A DNA stretch of 64,000 nucleotides, taken from the NCBI RefSeq assembly GCF_011075055.1, contig NC_058138.1:21240928-21304927 (forward strand), given 5' to 3'. Under the pieces are notes generated by a model, which searched no databases, was not told the origin of the DNA, and worked only from the letters and a program-made list of their open reading frames with translations. Origin of the DNA: Mangifera indica (lineage: Eukaryota > Streptophyta > Magnoliopsida > Sapindales > Anacardiaceae). Of the stretch, positions 24,591-35,968 are shown piece by piece. The translations under genes and the position numbers were made by a program. Numbering within the stretch: the stretch's first letter is position 1; the number at the start of each line of letters is the position of its first letter.

Positions 24591-26240
24591 ACCATATTAA
24601 ATATTCCTTTTTTTGTTATAAAGCCATTATGTAATTTGTCACGTTAAATCAATGTGCAAAATTAAGAGCAACCACGAATGGATTCATTTTGGTTCAAAAT
24701 GACAGCAACCTTGCCCTTTTTGAGCTTTGAAACTAAATAGGTTCGTGCACATTTCCAATCTTTTGTAATCACGTATGAATTTTCTTTCAATCTCTTTCTT
24801 CTGATTTTCAAATATTTCAACTCACATGGTGAGTTTAGGGAGAAAATGATGTGCGATTAAATATTACATCCAACAATATAAGTTAAAAACATCTTCGTCA
24901 GATTCATGAATCGAACTTATTTTAATATTAAAGGAAAATACTCAACTGTTCATATATAAACTTGTCAAATTTAATTACTTCTAACTATTAATCCACTTGT
25001 ATTTCTACCACACTAGAAATTTAATACATGATAAGATTATATTATAAAAAATATGGCTTGGCTAATGGTCAAAAGTAGATGGGCCATAGCTTTATAGATT
25101 ACAGTTTTTTTTATAGTTTCTTTCGTTTTCTTGCATATTTTCTGGGCAACCAAACATTTGTGGTGTAGGAATTAGGATGACCAAAGTTGAGCATAGATTA
25201 GGCCATAGCCAATAAAAACTACCCACTTGGTTAATAAAGTGAATTGAATTGACTCAACCTTATTGAAGCCAATCAGCCAGACCGGCTTTATCAACATCTT
25301 AATCAGGGTCACGCTCGCGCATATTTATTCATTTGTTAATCAATCGTGGTACAAAGTATCAGCTCATTTTCTTATTAGATAAATGATGCCAAAAAGTTTC
25401 CACTTTTCACGTATTTTTAAATAAATTGCAAATAATAATTGGTCAATACTCTATTGAAGACCAAATAGCAGCCAATTATTCACTAAATAAAAAAAGAACT
25501 GCTTCTTTTTTAATTTCCAGGGATCATAGTGTCCCTGAATTTGAACACAAGTCACCAGTTTTATTCCCACTCAAGGATTTTGAATAATTTTCTCCATTGA
25601 TGATTGATTCAGCGACTCTTTTTCCACTATATTTTGCTTTAAACAAATGGTTAATATGGTTAGTATTGTTGGCCATATGTTCAGCATCCAAGATCTAGTG
25701 CTAATTTATATATGAGAAAACTGGGAGTAGAAGAAGATAAGTAATGAACTTGTTTCAGTCCGTTCTGGTTTGTCAGTTGTCACTATTTTCAAGTGAAAAA
25801 GAAAATTATAACCTTTTATACATGTAAAACTGGACTGGTAAAAACAAAATATTGACAGCAATAGATAACGATGTTCTTCATATTTTGATCAAAATTACTC
25901 AAATACATACGAACGAATCTAAAGAAAGATTTTGATTGGCGTGTGCTCATCCACTAGTCTTTGTATTGTGTTACATGTAAAGAAAATTTCAGAAAGATTT
26001 GTATTGATTTAAAGTTCATTATCGTTTTAATAGTGATGGAATGTACACTCAATTTTTAAAATTCAATTAGATTTTTAAATTATATATTATTACTATTATA
26101 TAATTATCTTCTATTCAAAATTATTCAACACTATTAGAAAACACAAAGCAAAATACTTGAAACCGAAGGTTCATGAACCCAGAAAGGGAGGAGACGCTAG
26201 TTGCCAAGTGGGCAATTATGGTGAGATAAAATCATCAATC

Positions 26241-26332
26241 TGACGTCACCTTGAGAACCATCTGACCTGGCCGCCATGCCCAAAAATTTAAGAGCTTCCC
26301 TGCCATTAATTTATCATCGTTTGACTCACGTG
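26241..26332 (+). promoter_or_regulatory. Stress-type cis-element cluster before the ERF gene
   Basis: A perfect TGACGTCA palindrome (26241-26248; TGA-bZIP target) and a fused W-box plus G-box, TTGACTCACGTG (26321-26332), lie 210-300 bp upstream of the start codon. Known proteins that bind such motifs are TGA factors, WRKYs and bHLH/bZIP factors. Use in this gene is inferred. Confidence 0.45.
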
Positions 26333-26463
26333 CATTAACTCCCTCTAGGGTCCCAACAATGACCAAAATTTTCCTGTTGAGTCCCACCAATATTATTCAT
26401 GTTCATGCATTCTTGCCACCTTTCATCTCTTAATCCATCATATATTATTTAGCTTTTACTCTC

Positions 26464-26470
26464 TATATAA
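26464..26470 (+). promoter_or_regulatory. Putative TATA box of the ERF gene
   Basis: TATATAA about 75 bp upstream of the chosen ATG, giving a short leader of about 45 nt. Confidence 0.6.
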
Positions 26471-26539
26471 ACACTGAATCTTCAAATTGAGGTTTCAAAC
26501 TTGCAAGAAAACAAGAAAAAATTCTCTCAGTTTTCATTC

Positions 26540-27223
26540 ATGGATTCTTCATTCTCTGAATACCCTTATGCTCAATTTTCTCCTGAGCTATCATCTTCTT
26601 CTTCTTATTCTGCCACAACTAATTCTCTTGAATCTTCTTTATCTTCAAACACTTTCAATAAAAATTTCTATGACCAACACCTTCCTTTCAATGAAAATGA
26701 CTCCCAAGAGATGCTCCTCTTTGGGCTCCTCAATGAAGCCCCCACAAATTGTTTCAACGAGGAAGTAAGTTCGAGAGCTAAAGCTCATGAAGGGGAGCCT
26801 GCTGTGAGAGAAGTTTCTTACCGAGGAGTAAGAAAGCGACCATGGGGAAAATATGCAGCCGAGATAAGAGACTCGACGAGAAATGGGGTAAGGGTTTGGA
26901 TTGGAACCTTCGACACTGCAGAGGCTGCAGCTTTAGCTTATGATCAAGCTGCATTTGCTATGAAAGGTTCAATGGCAATACTCAATTTTCCGGCCAAGAA
27001 AGTTTATGAATCACTTGTGGAAATGAAGTACAACTTTGAAGAGGGATGCTCGCCTGTTCTGTCACTGAAAAAGAGACACTCAATGAAAAAGAAAAGAGAG
27101 AGTGAGAAGAAGAGGAAAGAGAAAGAGAAGCAGCTAGAGAATTTCGTGGTGCTGGAAGATTTGGGAGCTGAGTACTTGGAAGAATTATTAAGTCTATCAG
27201 AAGCTAGCTGCAACTTTAATTAA
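26540..27223 (+). CDS. AP2/ERF transcription factor, group IX (ERF1/ORA59-like)
   Basis: 227 residues from the ATG at 26540. An upstream in-frame ATG at 26501 would add 13 residues, but [16 protein letters not shown] is the usual group IX start. The N-terminal motif [14 protein letters not shown] (51-64) is an acidic activation patch of this group. The AP2 domain (about 93-151: [18 protein letters not shown] to LNFP) has the ERF-type Ala and Asp and should bind the GCC box. After it come [11 protein letters not shown] (171-181), a Lys/Glu/Arg-rich nuclear-localisation region (183-197) and an EDLL-type activation motif, [13 protein letters not shown] (205-217). No introns. Members of this group mediate ethylene/jasmonate defence responses in Arabidopsis; that role is inferred here from family. 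Confidence 0.93.
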   Translation: MDSSFSEYPYAQFSPELSSSSSYSATTNSLESSLSSNTFNKNFYDQHLPFNENDSQEMLLFGLLNEAPTNCFNEEVSSRAKAHEGEPAVREVSYRGVRKRPWGKYAAEIRDSTRNGVRVWIGTFDTAEAAALAYDQAAFAMKGSMAILNFPAKKVYESLVEMKYNFEEGCSPVLSLKKRHSMKKKRESEKKRKEKEKQLENFVVLEDLGAEYLEELLSLSEASCNFN

Positions 27224-27529
27224 AAATAATTCTCTCTTTGTTTATGTTTCAGTGATGTTGCCGATTTTGAGGCTCTAATTTTCTAGTTATTATTATTATT
27301 TTTAATTTTTGTAAATTTGTTTAGAGATAATGAATGAAGGATCCCAGTTTCAACTTCATCGTAGGACCATTCATTAGTAAAGTTGATTTTATGTACACGC
27401 CAGTCTTGCTCATCAAAGTAAAATCAGTTTCAATAAAATTATCATTAAGGATAATAAAACTTACATATATATAATTACCTTTTATTAAGTATTCATTAAA
27501 TTTAAAATAGATTGTATACTAATAAAATT

Positions 27530-27665
27530 ATGAGCATAATATGTATAAATAATTATGTATCACCATATGATTAAGTATTATTTTATCTTTAATTTTTAAT
27601 TATCCAATCACATGATGACATATCGTTATTTATATATAAAAATTATGTATATAATATTACTCAAT
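27530..27665. repeat. AT-rich palindromic MITE copy
   Basis: Arms ATGTATCACCATATGATTAA and TCCAATCACATGATGACATA are near inverse complements; the right edge ATGTATATAATATTACTCAA matches the family terminus. Confidence 0.65.
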
Positions 27666-27814
27666 TTCATACCATACCTGGAAATATATAAATACATAGG
27701 ACATACACATGTTGATAAATCTTGAAAGCGTATTTCAAGACTTACTTTATATTAAGCAAGTTTTTTAATATTTTTTTAAATTATTTTATTTTGAATTACA
27801 ACAAAAAATTTATA

Positions 27815-27935
27815 TCAAATTAGGTATAAAACATATATTACTATATGATTAAATTTTTTTATTTTTAATTTAAAATTATTTAACCTTACAATAATATATT
27901 TTATTATCTTTAGGTATATAAATTATATGTTTTTA
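27815..27935. repeat. AT-rich palindromic MITE copy (diverged)
   Basis: Same core as the copy 150 bp upstream (CTATATGATTAAATT and ATTTAACCTTACAATAATAT) but with more substitutions, so an older insertion. Confidence 0.45.
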
Positions 27936-30300
27936 TATATGATTTATTCTTTTTTGTACGGACTGTAAAAAAGTCTTCGCTTCTGTACCAAATGCACGTT
28001 CAATCATTCAGAATTTACTTGTCCGCTGGATTTTACAATGTCAACTTTCTTTTGTTTTCCTTTTTCCTGGAAAATTTTCAGAAAGACCTGTTGAATCCTA
28101 GGTGATTATTTTAGTCCGTGGGAAGAAAATTCTTAAATAAGAGACTTCTGCTGATGCCTCAAGAACAAGAGGAATTTAGCCCTAATCTCTTCAATCTTTC
28201 TTCCAAAGAGTTAGAAAAAACTCCCCGTTTTGTCTTTCTCTAATCGAATCTTTATCTCTGCTAATACTATTTTTTGCTTCTCCCGCACTTTAACTGAGTT
28301 TTAACCCTGTCCACTTCTTAGCTAGCAGTATTCAGAAAAATCAATATTTTTCATATTTCCAGTTTTCATTATCAACATAGTTAATGGTGTTGAAATGTTG
28401 GCGCTCAACACGTCAATGCCAGCGGCTTCAAGCAATAGTAGCAAACCATAGAATTGCAGCTTGATGAGGGCATTAAATCGATTAGCACCACAACTTATTT
28501 ACGTAGAATCTTTTTTTAGTTATTTTCGTAGGGTAGTTAGAGTGACAAAAAAGTTTTATATATAAGTTTAAATCTTCTTTAATAATATATCAAAGTCAAA
28601 TTTCGAATTTTTCTAATATCTAATTAAGTAATTATAAAATTGGTTACTGAACTTAAGTATATTTTTTTCAAGTTAGGATAATGTATTAAATTAACTAGAC
28701 TGGAGCAAGTGGAGATGCCTAGCCATTAGCTTCTACGTAGAGTGTTAAATTGTGAAGATGTACACAGGTAAAGCCAAGAATTTTCTGCATACGGTTGATT
28801 AAACCATAAAATGTATTGCCATTTGTTGGGATGCGGCACGAACCTTTTGGTAATCTATTTAGCCCTTTAGTAACCATTAAGCTCATTAAGTCCAACAATA
28901 GACCATCTCATGAACTGGCCCATTAGGACAGTCCAAAAGGGTTAAAATGTTAGTGAGGGAGCAGAGCCGCAGGAGACAGATTAAGCAAGGAAATGGAGAA
29001 GATAATTATCTACTGAATTTCATGAGGTTCTGGTGATGATGATGGCGGTTGTAGATTTAGTAGCTAGCCCGGAAATGATATCGAAAAAGGGTCCTCTGGC
29101 ACCGGTTGGTGGACAGGGCCCAAGCGTTGGTATTCTCCGTGGCCTCAAAATTCTACTACCAAGCCCAACCTTCATTTCAACAGAGAAGCCATAATGAGAA
29201 TCAAATTCAATAGCAGATAGACCAAAAAAAAAAAAATTGGCAATGGCACGAATTAAGATATGTTAGAATGCAAATTTGAGCTTGTCGAATCGGTAAAGCA
29301 TGGTTCACGTTTGAGTTTAAGACAAAAACAACTTACTCAGGTTTAGCTAAAAAGTATTGTTTATCCTTTAATTTTCAAAAGACAAAGCTTAATAATTTAT
29401 ATATTTATCCATCAAAAAATAATGATTTAAAACTTTTAGAAATTTAGTATTCTTTTACTTAAATCAAACCGTAAGTTTATGAATTAATTGAACTAACCAC
29501 AATTAAATTTAAATTTAAGTTCGACTCAATTTTAGTAAAATAAAACTACGACTTACTCATAAATAAATTAACTGATCAACATTAATTAAACAAATATCGA
29601 GCTTATCCTTAAACATAATATAAGTTTCCCAAATCCATGAGAGGAAATTTAGGGATATAAAATGGGGAATTTTTATTTTTTTGTTTCTGATAACAAGAAA
29701 CTTTACTCGAACCGATTCATCCTTTAATTGGATAAGATTAAAGTCAACAGTTTGAGGCTAGGGTTGCGTGGTGGTGACTCAAAAGCAACTTGGTTTCCTT
29801 TAAAATGTCCTAATCGATTTTGAAGAGATCAGTAGTTAATTCTGATAGATGCACATGTATCACAAAATGCTCTATGCAAATTCAAATAAAATATGATACA
29901 GAAATTATACTGCTGTGGTCAACAATAACTCACAAACGCTGTTACATTAATATTCCAATCCAAACTGTAAAGCTTCTAAACCATTACAAAATACAAAATC
30001 ATCAGAAACATTAACTAATGAAGTTGTGCATGTTAAAATACAATCGCATGATCCAGGTTTTTCATCCCTAATCACAAGCATACTCCCAGTCTTCGGTCAG
30101 ATCATCATAATCTTGACAGGTGCCCAAATTCTACTATTTCAGAGAAACTGACCAATTTAATATTAACTGCATTTCTCTTGTTTATTCTAAAATGCTACAT
30201 ACGTGGCATCTCCTGTTATACCCAGCTATGATTTCAGGAGACAGAACTACATGAAAGCAAAGACAATAAATAACACGAGCTGCTATACATAACGCGAGCT

Positions 30301-30642
30301 TCATGGCTGGCTGGGGGGTGGTGGTGATAGGGAAAATGGTTGTGGCGGTGGAGGTGGAGACAAGAAAGCGCGAGGGCTTTTGGGGGGCGGAGGAACAGGT
30401 GGTACTGCAATTGCAGGAACTGGAGGAGGCACAGAAAGCAGTGGCAATGGCCTCCTAAGTCTCTTGCTTGTGTCAGTAATCTTCACTTGGGCAGATAATT
30501 CACGACGAGAAACCGCTTCAATACCATTCATATCATCGACCACTGTGGCCATAAGTCTGTAGCCTTTGCTTGTCTGCGAAGCATTAAGTAGAAACACAAC
30601 ATGGAACAGCAAGAGCAAAAGCAAGTGACGAGAAATATCCAT
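30301..30642 (-). CDS. Small secreted proline-rich protein
   Basis: 113 residues, single exon. Residues 1-22 form a strong signal peptide (MDISRHLLLLLLFHVVFLLN). The middle part (about 25-55) is mixed charged sequence. From about 60 it has a basic motif, SKRLRRPLPLL, then a tail rich in Pro with SPPPPP and SPPPP blocks. Secreted SP4/SP5 motifs are the known substrates for proline hydroxylation and arabinosylation in extensin-like cell-wall proteins. I do not recognise a named family. A related gene lies at 34972-35211, with decayed copies between, so this is a small tandem family. A TATAAATA box is 60 bp upstream. It could be a wall protein or a peptide precursor; the sequence alone does not decide. 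Confidence 0.7.
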   Translation of the reverse strand: MDISRHLLLLLLFHVVFLLNASQTSKGYRLMATVVDDMNGIEAVSRRELSAQVKITDTSKRLRRPLPLLSVPPPVPAIAVPPVPPPPKSPRAFLSPPPPPQPFSLSPPPPSQP

Positions 30643-30700
30643 AGTTACTTCTATGAGCTGCTATGTAAGTATAGGTATGCCTACAGCCTACTTCATGTAT

Positions 30701-30708
30701 TATTTATA
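30701..30708 (-). promoter_or_regulatory. Putative TATA box of the 30.3-kb secreted protein gene
   Basis: TATAAATA on the minus strand about 60 bp upstream of the ATG; the paralogue at 35.2 kb has the same motif about 50 bp upstream. Confidence 0.6.
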
Positions 30709-31400
30709 ATAATTATGTGGGAACATTTTGTGGCTAGATTTTCATTGCTGAGATCCATTGCCAAGAAGATAAAATAAATTAATTAGTCCAGTGCTGAAAA
30801 ATATGTGGACCTTAGAGACTTCAAAGTCAAAAATTATACACGGTAGGAATAAAGTTTCTACTTTACCATATAGTATAATTTTAATTAAGAGAGTACCGCA
30901 TTTTAAAGGAGTTATGTTAAAATATAATTCACTAACTTTCCATATTATTAATTTAGACTGAAGCTGATTTTTTGGTAATAAAATAATTTTAAATTTAAAA
31001 TAAAATAATATTTAATTATATAATAATATATATTTTTTAATATATTTAAAATAAATATATATGTATATAATATTATTCATAATTTATATATCGTATTATA
31101 TTATATGCATCTCACCTATTGCGTTGCCCAGATGGAGGAAAATTAGAAGTTCCAAGATTGACAAGAGAAGGTCAAAAATTTCCGATGACATGGTGGTTGA
31201 AAAGATTTAGGTTGATTGATTCCCCCATCAAATAATTAACTTAATCCCCGTGTACTAATTCATTTTTCCTTTCATTTGCCTAAACAATTATTAGGATAAA
31301 TAATAAAATAATGTATATTTAATTTTAAATATTATATATTAATATATTATTTAAATATTTAAAATTTAATACGTATAATATAATGTTATCACCCTATCAT

Positions 31401-31705
31401 TAGGATTAAATTCGAACTGAGTTAAACTCGAACTTTACATATAACTGAGCTCGAGTTTGAGTTTGAACTCATCAAGCTCTTGAAAACCAAGCTCAAATTT
31501 AGTTTAAATTCGATTCGATTCTTTTTTCGTTATTAAAACGATGTCGTTTTAATACATATAAGTCAAAATGATATTATTTTGTATCAAAAATTTTAATTTA
31601 AAAATTTGACGAATAGCTCGAACTTGAACTTAAACTCGACCAAGGTCACTCAAACTCGACCGAGCTCACTCAAACTCGAACGGCCTCGATTCGAATCCAA
31701 CCCTA
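31401..31705. mobile_element. hAT-type MITE, 305 bp
   Basis: Left end TAGGATTAAATTCGAACTGA; the inverse complement of the right end reads TAGGGTTGGATTCGAATCGA. The 8-bp flanks are CCTATCAT and CTTACCAT (6 of 8 identical), fitting an aged 8-bp hAT target duplication. The interior has repeated CTCGA/TCGAG words and an AAAACGATGTCGTTTT palindrome. The element at 44.76-60.53 kb is the same family, but split. Confidence 0.75.
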
Positions 31706-32464
31706 CTTACCATTGATTAGTAACACCACTTCGGTTTTGCATGATGAAAACGCGCATGGTTTAAAATAATTATAGATGGAAAAATAACAGCAATGAGGTG
31801 CCATTAATTTCATACTTCCTTTAGTCGTCAAAGTAAAAATGAATTAATTTGACAAATTTTTGGATTGAAATAAAATATCATCTCTTTTAACCCTAAATCA
31901 AAATAGGGATAACGTTATACCTAAATTGTCATTTTATTAGTTTATAAATATGAAGATCGAAACTTATATTATACCAAATTAATTTATTTGTGTTAAGGTC
32001 TAATGTACTATATTTATATATTATTTATTTATATTGATCTTATTAGATGTGAGACTTTAGTCTCTAACATATTTTTTTAAGTGCAACCATTATATGTTGT
32101 TAGCCCGTCGTTTGGTTAAATGTATTATCACTTGGTATCAAGATTATGTTAGAGTATTAGGCCCGGATCACATTAGGTTGTTAGACTTACATATTTAGTT
32201 TTGAGTTCTAATATTATGTCGAAATATATTTAACTTATGAATGTAGAAATTGAAATTTATATTACATAAAATCAATTGATTTGTGTGCATAAAAAAATAT
32301 TCGCTCATCTTCTCTTACATTTTCAAAATGGAAACCCTCCCTCGGTGAAAATTACAAACAATCTAAGTTAATTAACAAAGTTGTTTTCATTATATTCAAT
32401 CTTATAGAAGGCAAAGAGATTAAATGATTAGAGGAGAATATTAGCATCGAGGAGAAAAAAATTA

Positions 32465-32655
32465 TACATATAAGTTTAAAAAATTGTATTTATATGTATT
32501 TAATTTTGAATACTTAATTAGGTATTGAAATAATATATTATAGTTTGATTGAGTGAATTTAAATTAATAATAAGATAACAATCAAATATATGATGATGTA
32601 TTATCTTAATACTCAATTAAATATTTAAAATTAAATACACATAACATTATTTATG
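32465..32655. repeat. AT-rich palindromic MITE copy, nearly full length
   Basis: Long inverted arms: TTTAATTTTGAATACTTAAT near the left and ACTCAATTAAATATTTAAAA near the right, ending TACACATAACATTATTTATG like other termini of this family. Confidence 0.65.
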
Positions 32656-33639
32656 TTGAAATGAAAAGTGGTCGTGCATTGTGCATTTCATTTGTTGAGA
32701 CCATTGAAGAAAATGAGTCAAGGGTTCATGTAAATTCATAAAGCTTTTTTTTTTTTTTTTGGGGTTAACAAAAAAATATTTACCAAATCGAGTCACTTTT
32801 TGAAGTTGAATTAATCATATTAAGCAGAGTAAACTCTAGGTTTAATAATCGATTCTACAAACTATATTACTGTACTAAGTAAATCAAGAGTTTGATTTTA
32901 ATATACCGTTAATAAATTGTAAACACATATTCTATTATTTTGATTACTCACTTTTACCATTCAAACTACTGTTAGAGGCTAAATTTATAAAGTTTACCAT
33001 CACTTGGGCAAACCTTTGAGCCTAAATGTTTCCATACATCTATTGGTTAACTTGGTTTACAATTAGGAGAAGTGGTTAATTTCAATTAGTCTATGAGAAG
33101 TATGATAATTATATCTCAAATAAAAATATAAATTTTTTTTAGTGATACGGGAGACTTTATCGGACAAGTAAACCCTTGGAAATATAATATCTGAATCCAT
33201 AATCATTATATTTGATAAATCAAAGTCCCGCTATCCGACATATGTTGAGTTCAAAACTCTGAATTGTCAAAAATCTATATGCTTTCTGGAAATTAAAAAC
33301 TACTGTGTTGGTCTGGTCAAACAAACTCAGCAGGTCCACAATCATTTTGTTTGCGTTGCTCAAGTTGTAATTTCTAAAGATTCTAACCCATCAGAAAATG
33401 CACTATCATATGAAACATCGGTCAACAATCACATTTTAAAACCTAATCACATGATCCAGGTTTAGTCTTTAGTCAAAGCATGATCTTGAAAATCACTTAA
33501 AATCTAGTTGAGAATTGACTGATTGATTTGAATAAATTCAGCTTAGTATCGCATTGAAAGTTCAAGAGATTGTTTCAGATCTTTGAATGAACTAGTTAAA
33601 CCATACAAGAGTAGCCAAATATTGGTGAAACAAGCTCTA

Positions 33640-33800
33640 CCAGCACCATATCATGCACTATGCTTCTATGGAAGGATGTGGCGGTGGACCTGACGATGTT
33701 GGTGGTAGAGGCAGCGATGGCCCTTGCTTGTAGTAAAATGGGAAATTTGAATATAGGAGATGGTGGCGGCTTTCTAGGTTTCTTCTTGGACACTAGTATC
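33640..33800 (-). pseudogene. Decayed copy of the secreted proline-rich protein gene
   Basis: On the minus strand the segment VSKKKPRKPPPSPIFKF (about 33790-33740) aligns with SKRLRRPLPLLSVPPP of the 30.3-kb gene, and the DNA around it is alignable. There is no signal peptide in frame, and the proline-rich tail is lost to frame changes. Flanking DNA at about 33400-33490 (ATGATCCAGGTTT) matches the 3' flank of the 30.3-kb gene (about 30050), so a whole gene unit was duplicated and then decayed. Confidence 0.6.
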
Positions 33801-34261
33801 AAATTGTAAGAAAAATCATAACAAGAGATGACAACAAATAGGGGTTGAATATCTTAACCCTTGTTTCCATCTTCGTAGAAGAAACTTTTTTTCATCTATA
33901 CTCCATCTTCGATATAAAGATAACAAAAAATTTTCATTCCTTTCATGCAGAAAAATTCTTTTTCCCCTTTCTCTTCCATCCCTTATTATACATTAGGATA
34001 TATTTATAATAATTGAAAGTTCTTAAAGATAATTTAATATATAAGAATTTAAAAAATATATAAGATAAAAGACGAATTAAAAAAAAAACAAATAAAATAT
34101 ATATTTATCTTTATTTTTAATTATGATAATTTTAACCAGTCTTATCTCTTTCATCATTATTTTTATTAAAGAATCATCCTCCTATTTAGAATGGGGTGAG
34201 CTGACTTATCATATAATTAAATGGGACACGGCTGAAACAGCTTCAGAAGCCTTGACCATAT

Positions 34262-34330
34262 AATTAGTATGTGAAAGTAACAACATATGAATCAAGACGA
34301 AAGAAAACAGGTAGGAATTCGCATCCATTG
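34262..34330 (-). pseudogene. Short remnant of another secreted-protein gene copy
   Basis: TTAGTATGTGAAAGTAACAA and the 40 bases after it align with the start of the 35.2-kb gene (about 35149-35211), covering the signal-peptide coding part. The rest is gone. It is the fourth member of the array. Confidence 0.5.
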
Positions 34331-34971
34331 CATCATTGATAAAACTCTATTAAAGATCTGGACTTTTATAGATCAGGCAGGAGCATTGAAAGTTCTCAAA
34401 ATCGACTTTCTCAGGAAGACAAAAGGGCCCCAAAAGTCAAATTATAGTTGAAATTTGTTACTTGTCCTTTTTCTTAGTGTGAAAATCAAGATCAACTTAT
34501 TCAGAAGTCTGGGTTTGACGAAGAAAACTTGCAAAAAAAGCGTCTGGGTACTGCTAATATTTCACAAAATTCACGTTTTAAGCGACTCTCGGAGAAAAAA
34601 AATTATAAGAGTAGAATTATGAGGGCTCCCGGAATCTTTACATATGGCATCTCTGGTTAAGTTCTGGACTCTGAGCCACTGTTTAAGGGGAGGGCAATCA
34701 ACTTAGTCCATTAAAAATTGCATAATGCAAGCAGAGAAATTGGCCAATTGATGAGAATAATTTCATCCATAAATTACACTGAAAGAGAGAGATAAGAGAT
34801 CGTTTGAGTTAGAGAGCAACCTTACTCAATACATCAATCACATGCAACAACGAAATTAAATGAGGCAAAATATTGCTGATACAATTTCTACCAAGTATTC
34901 ATAAGGTTATTAGCTATATAGCTTGCAAGTTAAACTAATTAAGCTGGTCCCGACACATGTACTAACACTGA

Positions 34972-35211
34972 TCAAGGTGGCAGTGGTGGCATCCATGGCG
35001 GTGGTGGTTGCGGTGGTGGTACTGGTGATGGAGGAGGGCTCTTGAATTTAGTTGGACTACTGAGCATAGAAGGCAGTAGCGGCGGAAACACTCTGAATCT
35101 CCTGGAAGCAAGCTTCAATTTATGAGGAACATCTGCTGTGGCCCCGTAAGTAGTATGTGAAAGTAGCAGGCCATTGATGAAGATGAAAGCAAGCAAGTGA
35201 TTAGCATTCAT
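34972..35211 (-). CDS. Small secreted proline-rich protein, paralogue
   Basis: 79 residues, single exon. Residues 1-23 are a signal peptide (MNANHLLAFIFINGLLLSHT) ending at a small-residue region YGATA. Then come a basic segment (LKLASRRFRVFPPLLPS) and a tail of SPPPSPVPPP and PPPP blocks. The order signal peptide, basic RxR..PLL motif, proline-rich tail is the same as in the 113-residue protein at 30.3 kb, though overall identity is low. It is shorter because the mid-section and the second SPPPP block are absent. No named family is recognised; likely apoplastic. Confidence 0.65.
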   Translation of the reverse strand: MNANHLLAFIFINGLLLSHTTYGATADVPHKLKLASRRFRVFPPLLPSMLSSPTKFKSPPPSPVPPPQPPPPWMPPLPP

Positions 35212-35258
35212 TTGGTTGTTGCTATATCAGTATATTTGGCCATGAAGGTCTAGCCTGC

Positions 35259-35266
35259 TATTTATA
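35259..35266 (-). promoter_or_regulatory. Putative TATA box of the 35.2-kb secreted protein gene
   Basis: TATAAATA on the minus strand about 50 bp upstream of the ATG. Confidence 0.6.
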
Positions 35267-35279
35267 GAACCAGGAAGTG

Positions 35280-35929
35280 GCTGTGCATTATAGTTGTGGC
35301 CACAACTTTCCCAAGACTTTTCAACCAAAATTTGTCAAAATTGTTGGGTTTCTTTAATGATTGCAAAACCTAATCTTGACTATTTGCCAAACAGCTTCCA
35401 AGAAGCTGACCAGTTGATGGCACCATGTCCTGGAAAATTCACATAAGAGAAGTTTTAGCAATTACTACTTAGCATGAATCCGGAGTCTAACATATGTTGA
35501 CTCGAGAACTTTAGCTATAAATCAAGGGTGAGGATGAAATCAAAGCAATAGCTGGCATGTATGATTTGGCAGCCATTGCACCAGGGTTATGTTTAGAAGA
35601 AAACAACACATATACTTAATTTTAAATATTCAAGATGATATATTATTATACGATTATTTATTATTTTATTAAAAATTTAAATTTTTATTATTTTTTGGAT
35701 TTGTTTATATAAATTTTTTATACTTTTTAATACTAAATATTTACATTGTAAAATTTGAATACTCTTTTAAAATATCTTTATATTTGATCAAAGTGTAAAA
35801 TTTGTATAAGGTTAATGAACTCAAATTCTAGATTGTTGATGATGAAATTTTTTAGTAAGATCTAAAGTTTGGTGAATTATAATAAAAGGTTTTTAATCAA
35901 AAAAATATAAAAAATGAACTCAAATTTTG

Positions 35930-35968
<39 letters not shown>

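Larger units (their letters stand above)
21160..26230. other. AT-rich intergenic region, no gene recognised
   Basis: About 5 kb with homopolymer A/T runs and several palindromic MITE copies. The longest frame (24142-24486, plus) has low-complexity ends and no domain that I recognise; its 3' end runs into a MITE copy. I do not call it. Confidence 0.55.
27300..30290. other. Intergenic region, no gene recognised
   Basis: 3' flank of the ERF gene, two palindromic MITE copies and AT-rich filler. Nothing coding that I can support. Confidence 0.55.
30720..33600. other. AT-rich intergenic region between tandem paralogues
   Basis: Contains an intact-looking hAT-type MITE (31401-31705), MITE fragments at about 30985-31085 and 31300-31390, and a palindromic MITE copy near 32.5 kb. 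No coding region supported. Confidence 0.55.
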
